Of a DNA stretch of 64,000 nt, positions 1 through 13,800 are shown in pieces. The notes under the pieces were generated by a model, which made no database searches, had not been told where the DNA came from, and worked only from the letters and a program-made list of their open reading frames with translations. A program made the position numbers and the translations under genes. Position 1 is the stretch's first letter. Every line of letters begins with the position of its first letter. This DNA comes from Cucumis sativus (Eukaryota > Streptophyta > Magnoliopsida > Cucurbitales > Cucurbitaceae), in NCBI RefSeq assembly GCF_000004075.3, contig NC_026659.2, forward strand, positions 24,694,272 to 24,758,271. Reading direction: 5' to 3'.

Positions 1-2155
1 TTTACTTCTGATCAACTCCTTCTTCCTTGAGGTAATAGCATTGGAAATTAGTTTTACACTTTTGCTCTTATGTTTTCTTTTCTACTTCACATGGTTATAT
101 GTGCTTATCTTTCTTTTACTTTAAGCACTTTTAGACGCTGATTTGCTTATTTACAGCTATATACGCACATCACATTCTTCTACTTCTATCCAATTTCTAA
201 GTCTTGTTTTCTTATACATGTAGGTCTATGCTACTGGTTTCTTGCCTTTAGTGGGAAAGACACTCAATTTTCTGCTTCTTTCTTGGATGTATGCCTACTA
301 TTGTTTTGAGTATGTAGTTCTTTCCCTTATAAGTTTTGATGTCTATTGACCATTCACTTGACGAACTATTCAATTCAATTTTTTTAAAAAACTTGTAGAT
401 ACAAGTGGAACCTTTCAGATGTGAGTCTTGATAGGAGGTTGGACTTTTTTGAGTCTAACTGGGCTTTCTTTGCTGGTTTCGGTAAGATTACATGACTTGA
501 TCAATTTATTTAGTTTAGTTTCTATATTTTGCTAATTTTGATTGTGAAGATTAATGAGAAAAATCTACTGTTAAATTAATTCAATCCAATGCAGCTCCAT
601 ATTATTCCGATGTTGATTATAAAGATTAGTTTGTCTGTTTTTCAGTGAGATGACTATTTAGTTAGTTTGATAGAAGAAGTATTGAGTTTGATAATTATGA
701 TCAGAATACAATAAAACAAAAATGTGAACATGAGCATAACACAACTATACATAAAGACATATGTTTGAATCCTCACCTCCACATCGTCGAACTAAAAAAG
801 AAATTACTATAAATTGTGGAGGGAGGGTGGGAAGAATTAAGAGTTCTGATATCAAGTGTTGCTCAAGGGATCGTTTTCCAGTTCCCTATTACCTTGATTT
901 ACCCATATAATACCATCATTTCCGTACAGTTCAATGTTTCTTTATTCTTGGCTTGTCTCCCTACCTATGTTAAGACAGCCACGATTATAATTCGCAAGTG
1001 GGATATCTTGGCCCATGGCAGTAACATTTAACTCTTTGGTTGACAAAATTCGTACAAATGTGAGCAATGGCTCCTTGAGCAAATATCAACAAGTATTTGT
1101 TGACGTTAGATTCTCTCATGACATTTTGCTTTTATTTCATATTTTGGAGTTTGGCTTTTTTGCACTTGACTGCTGTGTCTCTGATTATTAATTGAAATTT
1201 GAGCTCGTTTCTCTTTTCTTGTCATGTTATCATTACGTAGTTGTGAATTGTAGACAATATGATATACTTTTGAGAAGTTTGAGGCATGCCAGTTTAATTG
1301 TCTTTCCAGGTAGTCCTTGCGTTCTTGCTATATTTTTCTTCTCACCACTTGTGAGCTATGCAGTAATGGCTATCTTATTTCCACTGGTAAATTGAAACAT
1401 TTTCCTTCATTTCATCTCTTCACACACACACACACAAACTCAATTCCTTTCAAATATGTAACAATGTTGTGCTTCCTGAAATACTCACTTCTTACTCTTC
1501 CTGTTGCTTTTCATCCTATGTACCTGTCAGTTTGTTCTGACAGCCACAGGCTCCGTTGCCGAGCAGGATATTTATTCACAAAGAGCAACTTGGAAATGTG
1601 CAGGACTGGGGAGGCTTCCAATTTTCTATGCTGCAAATACATTGTCGTAAGTTACCTTTCTTCACAGTTTACCCTAAACTTGTATTTGCAAACAATAATT
1701 TATTGCGATCTGTATAGAATAGAAGTTGACTAAATGAGACAAGAAAAAATGTTTTTGATGTTAAACAAATGTTGCAAAAATCTCTCTGGAATTGTAATTG
1801 GCGGGAAAAACAGCAGCTATCCAAAAGATGGACAAAAGAAAGAACATAAAGATCATAGATAGAGGTTATGACTTTGTGCTATGTATTATAAGTATTTCTA
1901 GAAAGCTGCAAATGGACAAATTAAATAGAAATTCATTAGTAGTACAACAAATTGTAGAGAGTGAACGGTGAACCACGAATGGAAAACCTGAAAAACATTG
2001 ACTATGAGATATTTTGAACTGTCCCTGAAGTAAGGAAAGTCAAGTATAGCCTGCCAATGTTCTTTCCCCTTGTTGATTGACCTTGCAGGATGAAGCTCTT
2101 GACTCTCTTCCCTCACGAATCACAAGAAAAGATGCAGCAAAGCAAGGATCTATAA
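1..2155 (+). CDS. EI24: EI24/EPG-4-type ER membrane protein, 3' part
   Basis: This is the 3' part of a gene for an etoposide-induced 2.4 (EI24) family protein. Members are multi-pass ER membrane proteins linked in animals to autophagy and ER contact control; the plant role is poorly known. Visible exons are 1-31, 224-309, 399-481, 1310-1386, 1531-1646 and 2089-2155, joined at GT-AG sites with matching phases. They spell LLLINSFFLE, then VYATGFLPLVGKTLNFLLLS, a segment with RRLDFFESNWAFFAGFG, then SPCVLAIFFFSPLVSY and FVLTATGSVAEQ, and end KMQQSKDL plus stop. Hydrophobic stretches alternate with charged loops, as expected for membrane segments. The start and N-terminal half lie before the window. 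No damage is visible. The 828-base third intron is the longest seen. Confidence 0.88.
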
Positions 2156-3984
2156 CGAGCCTCGGAATCTGGGTCAATACACATACATTTTATGAACAGT
2201 AAGCCAAAATTCACTTGCCACTGCCCTCTATTCTGAACGTTTTCTGTTTGTTCATTTATTTTATAAAGCTGTCTGCCTACTGCATTGTCTCTCAACTATT
2301 AATGTCTAATGGAGCAGAACTCAAGTGGCTAAAAGTCAGATACTACAATCCCCCTTATCCACACAGAAACGATACAATAGGCGAAAACAAACCATAGCTC
2401 AACGCGTAGGCACAGTTCAGAAGATTGGTTGCTGTGTAAAATATCAAATAGGTAACAAAAGATTGGTACATTGCAATTCACGGGACGGATAGATAAGAAT
2501 CTGTGAAGCTGAATGATAATATTGGTTTGGAAATCTATCCACCACTCTTTTGCTGTAACCTTGTTAAATTATGTACATAATCTATTTTTACTGGAAAGAT
2601 TGTTCCAACTCTGTGTTTCACTTCCTTGTGTAAATACATGATTTAAGAATGGAATGCTTCAAAGTTGTTAATGAGACGAAAGCTAAATTGATCCTGGGCA
2701 TAATTGGAAAGAAGAAAAAGGTATTGAGATGATTTTGCTTATCATGTTTTGACATCTTTTACGTCTGCAGAGAGTTGAAAGGCATTTGCAAAGGCCAAAA
2801 TTCAAGTGAGAGAAGAAAATAGTAGTAAGGTATGAATTTGATGAGTTTTCCTTTTTCTTTTCTTTTTTCTGTATGGTCAATGAGAAATGAACATATTGAA
2901 TCTGACAATGAATATAGAAATAGAAAGTTAAGAGTAAAAGTTTGGTGTGTGGAGCTCACGCGCTTTGTTATTATTATTATTTTATGTATTATTTTTTTTT
3001 ATATAAAAAAGTTTATTATTAAACTTCATTGTTTGTAGCTACACCTAACAGGAATTTGATTGGACCACGTAAGCTCCATATTTAATTCTTCTCACCCGCT
3101 CCAGATGTTATGTAAACTGCTCTCTTGGCCTTACCTAATAATACAAACACCCATCCATCACCTCCACTCTTTTCTTTATATATATATTTACATCTTTGAT
3201 TTTTCTTCTTCTTAATAATGATAATAACATTGTTGTTATTATTATTAAATTAATGTTAATACAAAGGCTGACTTATATTTTGAGTGTAGATTAATGATAT
3301 GTTACTAAAAAAACAAGAAAAGTGTAAAAATCACTTTAAATTTTTTGTTAAAACTCTCAGACTTGGACTTCAATCTTACATGAATTGTAATGATTATATA
3401 GGTTTGAGGATTTCATTTTTATTATTTGTAGGTTTGGCTTTTATAATTATTGTAAATTTGAGGTATAATTTTAATACTTTTACAAGTTTGGAGGGTTCAA
3501 TAGCTATTATTAAAAGTTTGAAGATGTAATTGCAACTATTACCGTATAACTTTTGAAACGATTTTTGTAATTTTCAAAAGACATCAAATCTGTCCTTTTC
3601 CATGATGTTAGAGAGATTACAATTGACCCCAAATGCTAAGGTTTCAAAGAATGAAGTTGAGAAGTTTGCTCTCTCAGCCCTTTGTTTGCTATGAAAACAT
3701 TGCTCAACTCATGTGCTAGAGACATAGCTAGGCTTGAGTATAAAGCAAAAGACTTCGTAATGTTCAAATAGACGTTCAACACATCAACAACTTCTACATC
3801 AAAATTGAGTTGACAGTGATTTAGGGAATCATTTCTTTTTTGTAAAATGAAAGATATGAAGATTCTTTGAGATCTTTCTTTGAGGGTCATGAATGTAACA
3901 TCTCATTTGTTTCCAAAAAGAAAAATGACAATTATTCTTTTCAAAAGAAAAATTCATAGGGAGTGTATACAAAATCTTAATATA

Positions 3985-4031
<47 letters not shown>

Positions 4032-6548
4032 GTATATATTAGAGATTATTGATAGAAAGCAATAATGTGGGTGTGGGGACAACTGAATTTGAACAGGAAA
4101 TGATGAGTACTCCATTAAACTACAATTGTCTATTTGGATTTTCTTTTCTTCTTCATCATATTACATAGAAAATGCAAACCCAATTAATGGCTTCTTCTTC
4201 TCCTCTGCCCTTTTCTCTTCCATTTATTTCTATCAACTTTTTAAAAACAAATCTATTTGTTTCCATAGCAATACTTAAATGCATTACTTGTATTAATCAT
4301 ATTCTCATCATATATATATATACAAAATAGATGAGAATTTCTTTTGTATCTTACTAAAAATATAGAATTTTTGTGTGACGAATTATATGATAAAACGAGA
4401 GAATGTGTATGTGGTTTTCAACGAGACTACTTTACTTGTTAGGGAAGTATGCTATCGACATGGTAAAATAAAATTCTAATATATTAAAATCGACAATTTG
4501 AGCATGGCTCGTATTAGAACATTAAGGGTATGTTTGAGAACAATGCTTAGGTCTAGTTACGGATTAGGACTAGGATTTAAAATAACTAATCATGTGTTCT
4601 TACTATTCTTCAACTCTAAGGAGTATTTGTTTTACGGGTTGAAATGTTGGTCGATCAACTTTTGAACACCACCTTCGATGATCGTCGTTGGCCAATCTCC
4701 ACCCACCACCTCTAGTGACTCCATTGACAAACCTTTTATAGTCAATTACCGATCTTTGATCACCACTTTCGACGGCCACCAACCAACCTCTGATCGCCAT
4801 CAATCAACTTTAAAAAATTGTAGTAAATACATTTTTAGCATATATAACAAATTTGTAAATACAAGTACTTTTTAAAAAAAGTTTTAAAACATATTTGTGT
4901 CTTTATTTCAAGAAGTTTTTATCAAAAGTCTTTAAATAAAAATGAATATTTGAAAAACGCTTTTAAAGGAAGATATATATTATAAAATTTAATGATACGT
5001 GTATCTCTAGTTTCGTATAATAATTGGTGTAAGGTATACTTTGAATTATGGTAATTTTCAAAAATGATCATATTTCATATATCCAAATATACGTATGACA
5101 AAAATAATAATGCAAAAAAAATAGACATGGTCTAATAACCCATAGTTATTTTATAGACCGCTATAACCAAACATAAACTATATAATAACTCAATACGAAA
5201 ATTCTTTTGCACGGTTACACTCAAACTATAAGAATACACAGTTTATTATCTATTATAGTCTACCCTACACTGCAAACGCTGTAATTGTTGTTTTAGGTTT
5301 CGAAGTAGTGAAAGAAGCTAACACTAGTTTTTTTTTTTTCCTTCAAAGACAATTAATTTAAGTATGAAAGATTCAAATCTCTAATCTTTTTATGTATTCG
5401 AATTTATATGGAGATGAATTTTCAAACCCTATTTTCTTCCTATACTTTTTGTCACACACATCATAACAATTATGATATATATCTGATCTCCACAAGTTTT
5501 GGGAAACTATAATATATAAACGTTGGATGAATTAATGTGGGATTTTGATGATGTGTGTGTATGTGACCAAGCAGCCCTCTTTAGTTCTTTTCCCTTCACC
5601 TCTCAATTCCATTAATGGAGATTCCAAAATAACTTTTCTCTCACAATTTGTCACTTCAAAGTTTTTGAATCTAATTCTCAATTTTTTTTTAAAAAAAATT
5701 GTTAGTTCAAAACTTTTGCATTATTTGCATATAATGTAATGTAATTAAAAAAGAAAAGAAAAGAAATTGGTTCTTATTCTAACAGAGGGATAGGATATAG
5801 CCTAGAAAAAGGAGATGCCTTCTCTTTTCTTTTTCATTATCTTTTAAAACGGAGTGAAAGGGTCAAAAAGTGAAAGAAAAAAACAACTCAACTTAGCCTA
5901 AAGAACATTTCTCTTTTGAGTTTCACTTTTTCTTTTCTTCTCACATATTATTATATATTACAAAACTAATAGAAATATTTTGGAAATGTTTTGGTTCAAT
6001 ATGGTATATGTCTTTTTTTATTTTTCGAATTTCTTGTAAAAGAAAGAAAAAAAAACAAAGCCCAAATATATACTAAATAAAAACATATATAATATATAGA
6101 ATAGAAATATCTCTCTCTCCTCCTATACATTCTCATTCTCAATCATATTGTACCTAATCTTCCATCAAAATACATCTCAAACAAAACAAAACAAAACTAC
6201 CCTCTTCTCTCTCTCATCCTCATAATCTTCATCATCAATATTAAGAAAAAAAAAACAAAAACAAAAACAAAAAAAAAACCCTCAAATCAATAAGAACATC
6301 CAAAAAGAAATCACCCCCATATGATAAACAATGCTTTTGAATACTTGGAAGTTGATAGTTAAGCTGATAATCATATACCAGTTGAACTATTATGGTCAAG
6401 TTGGATAATTAAAACAACTTGAATTTTGGTTCTTGTTGAGATAATAATGAAGAAGGGGGGGTTAAAAATGCAGATTAGAATGTGATTTTATACACAAAGA
6501 ATTATAACACACTTACTCAAGAAGGTGGAATTTGGGTTTGGTAATGTG
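2156..6548. other. Intergenic region between EI24 and TCP8-like gene
   Basis: The first 500 bases or so are probably the EI24 3' UTR. The rest is AT-rich with no credible gene; open frames are short and low-complexity. About 4520-4900 holds a decayed block with a palindromic look, and 3989-4038 is a microsatellite. From about 6100 the sequence is probably the 3' UTR and downstream flank of the minus-strand TCP gene. Confidence 0.6.
3989..4038. repeat. (AT)n/(GTAT)n microsatellite
   Basis: A run of alternating A and T followed by several GTAT units, about 50 bases in all. It is a compound simple repeat in intergenic DNA and probably length-variable between individuals. Confidence 0.9.
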
Positions 6549-8162
6549 TCATTGGGAAGTGTTTGGAGCTTCATCTCCACTATTATGATCAGTATTAGTA
6601 TTATGAGCTGGATTATGATGATGATGATGATGATGATGATGCTGATGCTGATGCTGATGCTCCAATGGATGATTATCAGAATTAATATTGAAACCACTTC
6701 CCGATCTTGAATTATAAGCAGCATTAAGAGCAGCCAACATTCCCAAATTCGTCTCCGATACCCCCAAACCACCGCCGCCGCCTCCAGCTGCTTGTTGCAT
6801 CAACATTGAACCCAATTGCAATTGCCCACCGCCGCCTCTTCCTCCTCCTGCCGCCGCCGCCGCCGCCGCCGCTGCTGCTGCTGCCTGAATTTCCACACCT
6901 CCAGGTATATTAAATCTCGGCATCAAATGCAACGGCGCCTGCAATGTGTTACCACTCGTCGAAAATGGCCACATCTGATGAGCTTCCAATCCCCCATCAC
7001 CACCACCGCCGCCGCCGCCGCCTCCTCCAGAAGAATTCCCTACATTTCCCCCGCCGGAACCTGCCGTCACCGGTAACATCCAAAACGTGTTACTCGCTCC
7101 ACTGCTCGGACCTGGTGCCGCCACCGCCCACATCGCCGCTCCAGGCCGGAGTAGTCCCGATGAGGACGCTGATGGTTGTTGTTGTTGTTTCTCTAATTGC
7201 AGATCGGTCTTCATTGCTTTAGGAGATCCACCGCCTCCACTACTTTCCCCTGGAGATTGTGTATCTTCTTTAAACAAATCCTCTCTGAATCGTTTTCTCA
7301 TATAGTTATCCGTCGATTCTCCTCCGCCGCTAGGTAACCCTTCGCCGATTTGATCAGCGGTCATTAAATTGAGGTGATGCTGTTGTTGTTGCTGTTGCTG
7401 GTGGTGAAACCCTAACAGAGCAGCATGTGCGAAGCCTTCTTCGTAAGCGTGGGGATGATGAGCGAGAGCCAAAGCAGCGCCATGAAACGAATGAGGAGCG
7501 GATTTGGAAGGAGGAGCAGAGAGAGTAGATCCACTACTACGAATCGAGATATTCAAGGAGGAGAAATTAGCCGGAATTGTACCAGTACCAGTAGCCGCAA
7601 TTATAGCCGGCTCAGCTTGTTGAAGAAGCCACTCAATAGTCTCACCGTCGGATTTATGGCCTAATTCACGCGTCAATTGAAAAACCCTAGCTGCACAAGT
7701 GGCCGGCATACGGATACGACGGCCACGACCTTCGACCTTCGTGTGACGATCTTTAGTAGAACGCTTGTTAGCAGCGTTGGCAGTAGAGGTAGATCGGGGA
7801 GAAGGATCGGCGGCGGCGGTAGTGTCTGATCTGGTAGCGATGACGAGTGATGCGTCGAGGTGGTGGGTGGCGGCGGAGGAAGCTGAGGTGGAAGCCATGA
7901 AAGTTGGATGTCCTCCTCCTCCTGCTCCTCCTGCTCCTCCTCCTCCTCCTCCTCCTCCAGCAGAAGAAGGTGGTGATCTGGCATCAAACGGGTGTCCATG
8001 AGATGGAGATGGAGATGGGGATTGAGATTGAGATTGAGATTGAGATTGAGAAGAGCCAAGTTTTTGGGTTTGGTTCTGATGGTGAAGATGATGATGATGA
8101 TGATGTTGCTGTTGCTGCTGCTGCTGCTTGTTGCTTTGTTGCTGCATATCTGTAAGTTCCAT
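6549..8162 (-). CDS. TCP8: Class I TCP transcription factor, TCP8-like
   Basis: A single-exon gene for a 537-residue class I (PCF-type) TCP factor, a plant-specific basic helix-loop-helix-like DNA-binding protein of the nucleus that controls growth genes through GTGGGNCC-like sites. The TCP domain lies at about residues 133-195, with [20 protein letters not shown] as the basic region and [20 protein letters not shown] as the helical part. Downstream [23 protein letters not shown] and [11 protein letters not shown] fit TCP8, as do the start MELTDM and the HLDASL motif before the domain. The ends are low-complexity: poly-Gln and poly-His (residues 13-28), Gln-Ser repeats, poly-Gly, an Ala run and a C-terminal His run. 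These make it longer than my memory of Arabidopsis TCP8 (about 400 residues). The ATG at 8162 is the only one giving the conserved N-terminus. TCP14/15-like is the alternative. Confidence 0.93.
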   Translation of the reverse strand: MELTDMQQQSNKQQQQQQQHHHHHHLHHQNQTQKLGSSQSQSQSQSQSPSPSPSHGHPFDARSPPSSAGGGGGGGGAGGAGGGGHPTFMASTSASSAATHHLDASLVIATRSDTTAAADPSPRSTSTANAANKRSTKDRHTKVEGRGRRIRMPATCAARVFQLTRELGHKSDGETIEWLLQQAEPAIIAATGTGTIPANFSSLNISIRSSGSTLSAPPSKSAPHSFHGAALALAHHPHAYEEGFAHAALLGFHHQQQQQQQHHLNLMTADQIGEGLPSGGGESTDNYMRKRFREDLFKEDTQSPGESSGGGGSPKAMKTDLQLEKQQQQPSASSSGLLRPGAAMWAVAAPGPSSGASNTFWMLPVTAGSGGGNVGNSSGGGGGGGGGGDGGLEAHQMWPFSTSGNTLQAPLHLMPRFNIPGGVEIQAAAAAAAAAAAAGGGRGGGGQLQLGSMLMQQAAGGGGGGLGVSETNLGMLAALNAAYNSRSGSGFNINSDNHPLEHQHQHQHHHHHHHHHNPAHNTNTDHNSGDEAPNTSQ

Positions 8163-8183
8163 TTTGGTGGGGAAACCCCTTTG

Positions 8184-8246
8184 ACTCTCTCCTCTTTCTC
8201 TTTCTCTTTCTCTTTCTCTTTCTCTCTCTCTCTCTTTCTCTCTCTT
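8184..8246. repeat. CT-rich tract upstream of TCP8-like start (GA-rich on gene strand)
   Basis: About 60 bases of CTTTCT/CTCT repeats just upstream of the TCP start codon, so a GA-rich tract in its 5' UTR. GA/CT tracts of this kind are common in plant 5' UTRs and can bind BPC-type GAGA factors; that role is inference here. Confidence 0.7.
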
Positions 8247-11171
8247 TTACTTATTTTTATTTTTATGTTTTTATAATTTTCTTTCTCTTCATCATTCCAT
8301 ATTCCCAATTCTTCTGTTTTGAAACAAAAAAGAAAAAGATGTTAAAGAGGGGAGAAAACGGGGTTATATGATTTGTGTTTTCTGTTTTCTTTTCCTTTAA
8401 CTACTTTTCACCTCACTCCGTTTTGCAAATAAACTTAATATTCATTCATTCCCTTTCCACACACTCTCTCTCTCTCTCCACTCCACACACCTTTAATTAT
8501 TGTATATCTATTTTCTTCCTTACTGCTATCAAAATCCATTTTACATCTAATTTCACACTCTCTCACCAAATGCTCATTCCCTAGCTACTATTAAACAAAA
8601 CGGGTTTGCCGCTCATTTTTAGGTCAATGGATTTCTTTTTCTTTTCACTAACTTCACAGTTTGTACGTTAGTTGGATCGTGTTTATCTTGACAGAATTTA
8701 CTATTTGACCCCTTTGGGTCTTTTCCCAAACCCAACTCGATCGTCCACGATTCCACGTTATTATCGATAGCATAGGGGTCCAAACACACATACAACATGG
8801 TACATACCGAGCAACATCATTTCTTCTTTTGCTTTTCTAACTCATGGGCTTTACGGTCTTTCCCCCCCACCCCACCCCCCTCTCCTACTAAAAGCAAATC
8901 AGATTAAACTGAAAAAGCATCTATTGAATTAGTCCGCCAGCTCATCCCAACCCGACTCCGCATTTTATTTATTATTTTGTTTCTTTATTTTCTCACTCGG
9001 AGCACTCCTTTTCCGGATATCTTCACGCCGCCCCCTCATATCTTTCCCAAATATGCTTTCCCACTTTATCACTCTCTCTTTTTCCTCTTCCATTCATTCA
9101 TTCATTCATTATATATATATATATTTCATATTCAATCCAACGTTATGCTCACCATTTCTTTCCTTTACCAACAAATCTCTTCTCCTCGTTCGACACGTTA
9201 TTGAATGATTTATTAACGATTGAAATCGATATGAGAATGGGTCGAATCGATTTGGATGGTTGGTCGTTTTTAGCATTATATGGGATTGTATAAGAGGTTG
9301 AATGAGCATTTAACTTCTTGTACGATCGTTCAATAAAATACTTCTTTAAAATTTGATAAAAATAGAATGTTTTTTATCAAAAGAGAAAAAGAAAAAATTA
9401 TAAGTCGGTTTAATCGGTTTTCTATATCAACCAATCCTACCGTTCAAACCGACCGACTTTAGATCAAATTTTAATTACCACCTCTACCATTTCTCCAACC
9501 GACCGACTTCAGTTAGGTGGAATCGTTTCAATTTTTTGACCTTCCATGTTCACTCCTAGTACTTAGCGTGTTTGATACACTAGTATGTGGAATAGTAAAT
9601 TGAGTGAATGATTAATTATGTTGCATAATTACAAGCTTTAGGATAATAATGAAAGAGTAAATGTATAGCGTTTAAAGTTACTAAGGTATGAAACCAATGC
9701 ATTTTTTAGCCGCGATGTTATTCACACGGTAAGTACTTAACATTGTAAGTTGATGTGTTTCGAAATATATCTAAATATTTTTCGAATTAATTAACTTACA
9801 TTAAACAATCATTAATTTTCCCTCTTTCTTCACTTATTATTATTACCACTAAATTAATAAACTAACTCGGTTTTCCCAATCTCTACATATGTTTCAATTA
9901 AAATAATAGTGTTATCCACATTCTCTGTCACACACACACAATGGTTTGATCAAATTTAATTCAAAAGTCTTCCCCAACAATTGTTATAATACTTAACAAT
10001 GATAATTCATATTATTATAACAACCAACACAAATGCGTGGAAATATTCTTTACACTTTCCAAAAAATAGGGGAATTAATTAAGAAAAAAAAATCTCTTTT
10101 AAACATATATTGAGAAGTAGAAGATAAAGTCCAAAATTGAATAAATCCAAATATCTGAAAGGCATGTATCTTAATACTGCTGCAGCTGAAGAACTTTATA
10201 ATAAAATTGAAATATGAAATGGGCATTGAAATTTTGTTTTGGAATTGATTTTATAATAAGAACAAAAGAGGTGGAATCCTAGAAGAAAAGTAGGTGGGAA
10301 GGGGTATTACAAAATTAGAGAATCAATTAGATAAAAGTGGAAAGAAATAAGTACTTCTGCAGTGTTATTTGAGAGTACAAAGCAATTACTGTTTTTTCTT
10401 TTCTTCTTCTTTTCTTTATTCACATTTGTAAATAATAATTAAAATCTAAAATTAAATATCCACGTAACTATTTACCCATCCAAAATTTTACTAAAATTCG
10501 TAAACATTTTAATTTATTTTGCTATTTTTAAAAGTATTCTTATAATAATTTCTATAAAAATTGATGTTCCGTGTTTTATTGACGATTTGAATCGAAATAT
10601 TATTATTATTATTTTATTATGAACACGGGGAAGTCTCTTTTATAATCTCATATGTTTATTAGATTAAGGCCTTAAGAGCACTGGAGTGTTGGATGGGATG
10701 AGGAAATAGATAAAAGTAGGTTTGTCAATATTTCGAGATCCACAACTCAGTCATTTTTTGTTTTGCAGTCGATCAATTGACGATTGATGTTTTGACCGGA
10801 CGAGATATATATATATATATATTACGTGCATACGATATAATACGTATATTCTATTTAGGCGTTAAGGGTTGTTAAGAAGGAGGGATTTGGAAGAAGAATG
10901 AATTTAGAAAGATTTGGAAAATTAATAGATTTGGATGTGAGGGCCTAATGGGAATTGGAAAAGAGAAAAAGTGAGAGAGTGGGGGTAAAGAGTAATTAAT
11001 GGTTGTGTCTGTACTGAGTGTTGTGAAATTACTAAACACACACACATTGTACAAAGAGAGAGAGAGAGAGAAGATATTTATATAATAATAATGTAAAATA
11101 GATATATATTATATTTGGAAAAAATGAAGATCCCATGAATGATATTATCCTCATTTCTTTCTGTTCCCACT

Positions 11172-11206
11172 CTCACTTTCTCACTTTCTCACTTTCTCAC
11201 TTTCTC
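11172..11206. repeat. 8-base tandem repeat (CTCACTTT)n
   Basis: Four and a half head-to-tail copies of CTCACTTT in pyrimidine-rich intergenic DNA. A simple minisatellite with no visible function. Confidence 0.85.
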
Positions 11207-12789
11207 CCTTTTCACCCCTTCCCTTTACCTTTTCTCATTTATTACTTTTACTCTCTTTTACTTTTCTTTTTTTTAATTAAATTCATTCTTTTTCTTTTCA
11301 TATTTGGAGTTTTCATTCTAATAGTTTTAAGAAGATATGTTTGAATAGTTTTATCGTAGATTTTGTAACTCGAACGTTAGTTCGACTGTAATATGTAGTT
11401 TACTTAATTAACCCAAAGTAAGTAATTACGTGTTTTTACCTCTTTCATTTTCATAAGCTTTTGTGTTTTCTCTTGAATAATATCATTTCTATCATATATG
11501 ACTGATTTTATACCGCTCGTTAGCTAGGGACAGTAATAGATTCAAAAAATTTATTGACAGATATAGAAAATAATAGACAAGTAAGAAATGAACCTTAGTT
11601 GAAAATGAGACTAACAAGCATACTTATCACAAAACTGCTTAAAAATATTAAACATTATTTGGTTTTGTTTATACATGTTATATAAAGACAATAAAGTTGA
11701 GGGAGACTCGAGCCTCTTGAATTTATACTAAATGCGTCGAAGGTTTGTTGTCGAATCAAATTCATAAAAATCAAATTAATGCATTATCTGATTGCAAACA
11801 CATTTCCTTACTTCCCATCACTCCCACTTGTTCCTATTTCTCCATTATCTCTACCTAACTCTTTATATTTAACCATTCCCATACATTATTCTTCATTTTT
11901 TTTTTTTAAATTTCCATTTAATCTATCATTGGATCCTCAAGATATACAATATCTCTTTTCATTTATTACATCTACTCACATAATTGTCTTCTTTTAGCTA
12001 GGGGTTACATATTTGAAATTTGTATGTGTCATTACATGTTTGTCAAGTAATGGTAAATTAAAAGTAGATCAACATTGGTTTGTATTGTATATAATTGTGT
12101 GTAAGATGAGCTATCTCTTGTGATTGATAGGACAATAGATGTTTACCCTTCAAAGGCAAAGAGAAATAAGAAACTTTGATGTAAAACTTACGTACAAGAG
12201 TCATCCATGCATCAAAAACTACCATTTTCTCCCCTCAACCTCAAATGATGAAAAAATTATCAATAATTTCATTTTGTCTCAAATAGCTACTAGTTTATGT
12301 TAGTAATTGAGATTAGTGATTATTAAATACATATACATGTGTATTTGTGTGTGTGTATATATATATAAAAGGGTTATATATTTGGTTGAAAAAGACACCA
12401 AAAGATGCCATGGGGATAGGGATAGAGATGGAAGTCTTGTAGATGTCAAAATCTCATTTACTTACTTACAGCCTACCAAATAAAAATCTAAAAATCTAAA
12501 GTTGTAAAGTGTAATAAAATTTTGGAAGGTAAAAAATTCGTCATTTTTTAGAAAAATCTTTATTTAATATGTTTCTAAATCATTTAGATTGATTGCAACT
12601 ATAAAAAAAGAAAACTAAGATCTGACTTGGAAATTATTTCAATTTTTTTGTTTTTGTTTTTTCAAAATAATAACTATTGTTTCTTGTTTCGAAAAACAAA
12701 ATGTATTTTTTGAAAAATTCTATTTTTTATTTTCAATTTTATTTAATAAATTTATAAATTTAAAAATAATTATACAATTTGTAGTAAAT

Positions 12790-12960
12790 TGTAGAATAAT
12801 AATTAAGTATGTAACAATATATTAAAAAAATTGTAAATATAACAATGTCTTAATAAACTTTTATTAAGTGATAGAACAATATTTGTTACATAATTTATCA
12901 GTGATAGATTTTGACAAATTTTATTAATTTTAAAATTTTGTTAAATAAAAATTAAAAAAG
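12790..12960. repeat. Decayed copy of the AT-rich inverted-repeat element
   Basis: It shares the left-end order of the better copy at 15028-15282: 'taataattaa', then 'gtaacaat', then an A-run followed by 'attgtaaatataacaa', then 'gtgatagaaca' and 'cagtgatagattttgaca'. The right arm is poor. Probably an old member of the same non-autonomous family. Confidence 0.5.
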
Positions 12961-13610
12961 ATTGCAATTAAAATCTAAATATATTAATTGCACTTTATTC
13001 TTTTTAATTCCAACGACCTTTTAGCTTCCTCGAGTTTTATTCATTATTTTTAAAAAGGATTTTCATTATAATTACTTTTAAAAATATCATTATGTCAAGT
13101 ATGCGATATGAACAATGATATAGAAATATGAGAATGTTAGAAGTCACACCGTTCAAGCAAAGATGAATGTGTGAATCATTTGGGCTTTTTGACCCATTTT
13201 TGTACAATCACTTCTCTCCTAGTAATTGATTCGATTCTGGTTGTGGGCTTCGGCCCATCTCCCTCCCTTAAGCCTGCAAACAACCCCACCTAAAAAACTA
13301 TGTATCCAACATTATTTCTTGAGAAAACAATTTTTACATAGTTGGAGTCCGTTTTTTAATCAAACCACTACTTAATCGATTTGGTTAATTTTGTAAATAT
13401 TCAAACTATCATGAGTACAAATCGATTATTGGTCGATCAATCCATCGTTCGGTTTAAAACTTTGTAATTTTTAAAATGTTGTTAATTTATAATTTTTCCA
13501 CTAATTTCTTCTTATTCTAACTAGTGACTTTCAATTCTGTTGACTCGATTATTTTTATCTATTGTATAAATCACTAAGGATGCATTTGAGGAAGAGAAAA
13601 AGTTATGGAA

Positions 13611-13800
13611 GAAAAGGATTATGATAAGTCTAAAATTATAATAGTTCTAGCGTTATGATAATATGAATGATAGCGTTATGATAGTATGTGCTTCAGAGAA
13701 GAGTTATTAGCGTAGTAAAAATTTGGAGGGTTATTTAACCCTAATCCCCAAAAATGCAAAAGCTTGGTCCAAACAAGGTTTAAGTCATAATCCTTTTCCT
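13611..13800. repeat. Inverted repeat, MITE-like
   Basis: The arm at 13611-13630 (gaaaaggattatgataagtc) matches the reverse complement of 13782-13800 with few differences, enclosing about 150 bases. The structure suggests a small non-autonomous DNA transposon. I could not define its ends or target duplication. A block near 4520-4580 looks distantly similar. Confidence 0.45.

Noticed and set aside
7765-8276. Plus-strand frames rich in Leu, Met-Arg and Ala-Ala-Ala opposite the TCP gene.
   Set aside because: Shadows of triplet repeats on the opposite strand, with no family resemblance.
7673-8308. 211-residue minus-strand frame rich in KEKE, LNLNLN and HLHLHL.
   Set aside because: It is the TCP gene and its CT-rich 5' tract read one frame off; the simple repeats keep several frames open by chance.
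11135-11344. 69-residue plus-strand frame with repeated SHFLTFSLSHF-type words.
   Set aside because: Product of the CTCACTTT tandem repeat and pyrimidine-rich DNA; no gene signals around it.
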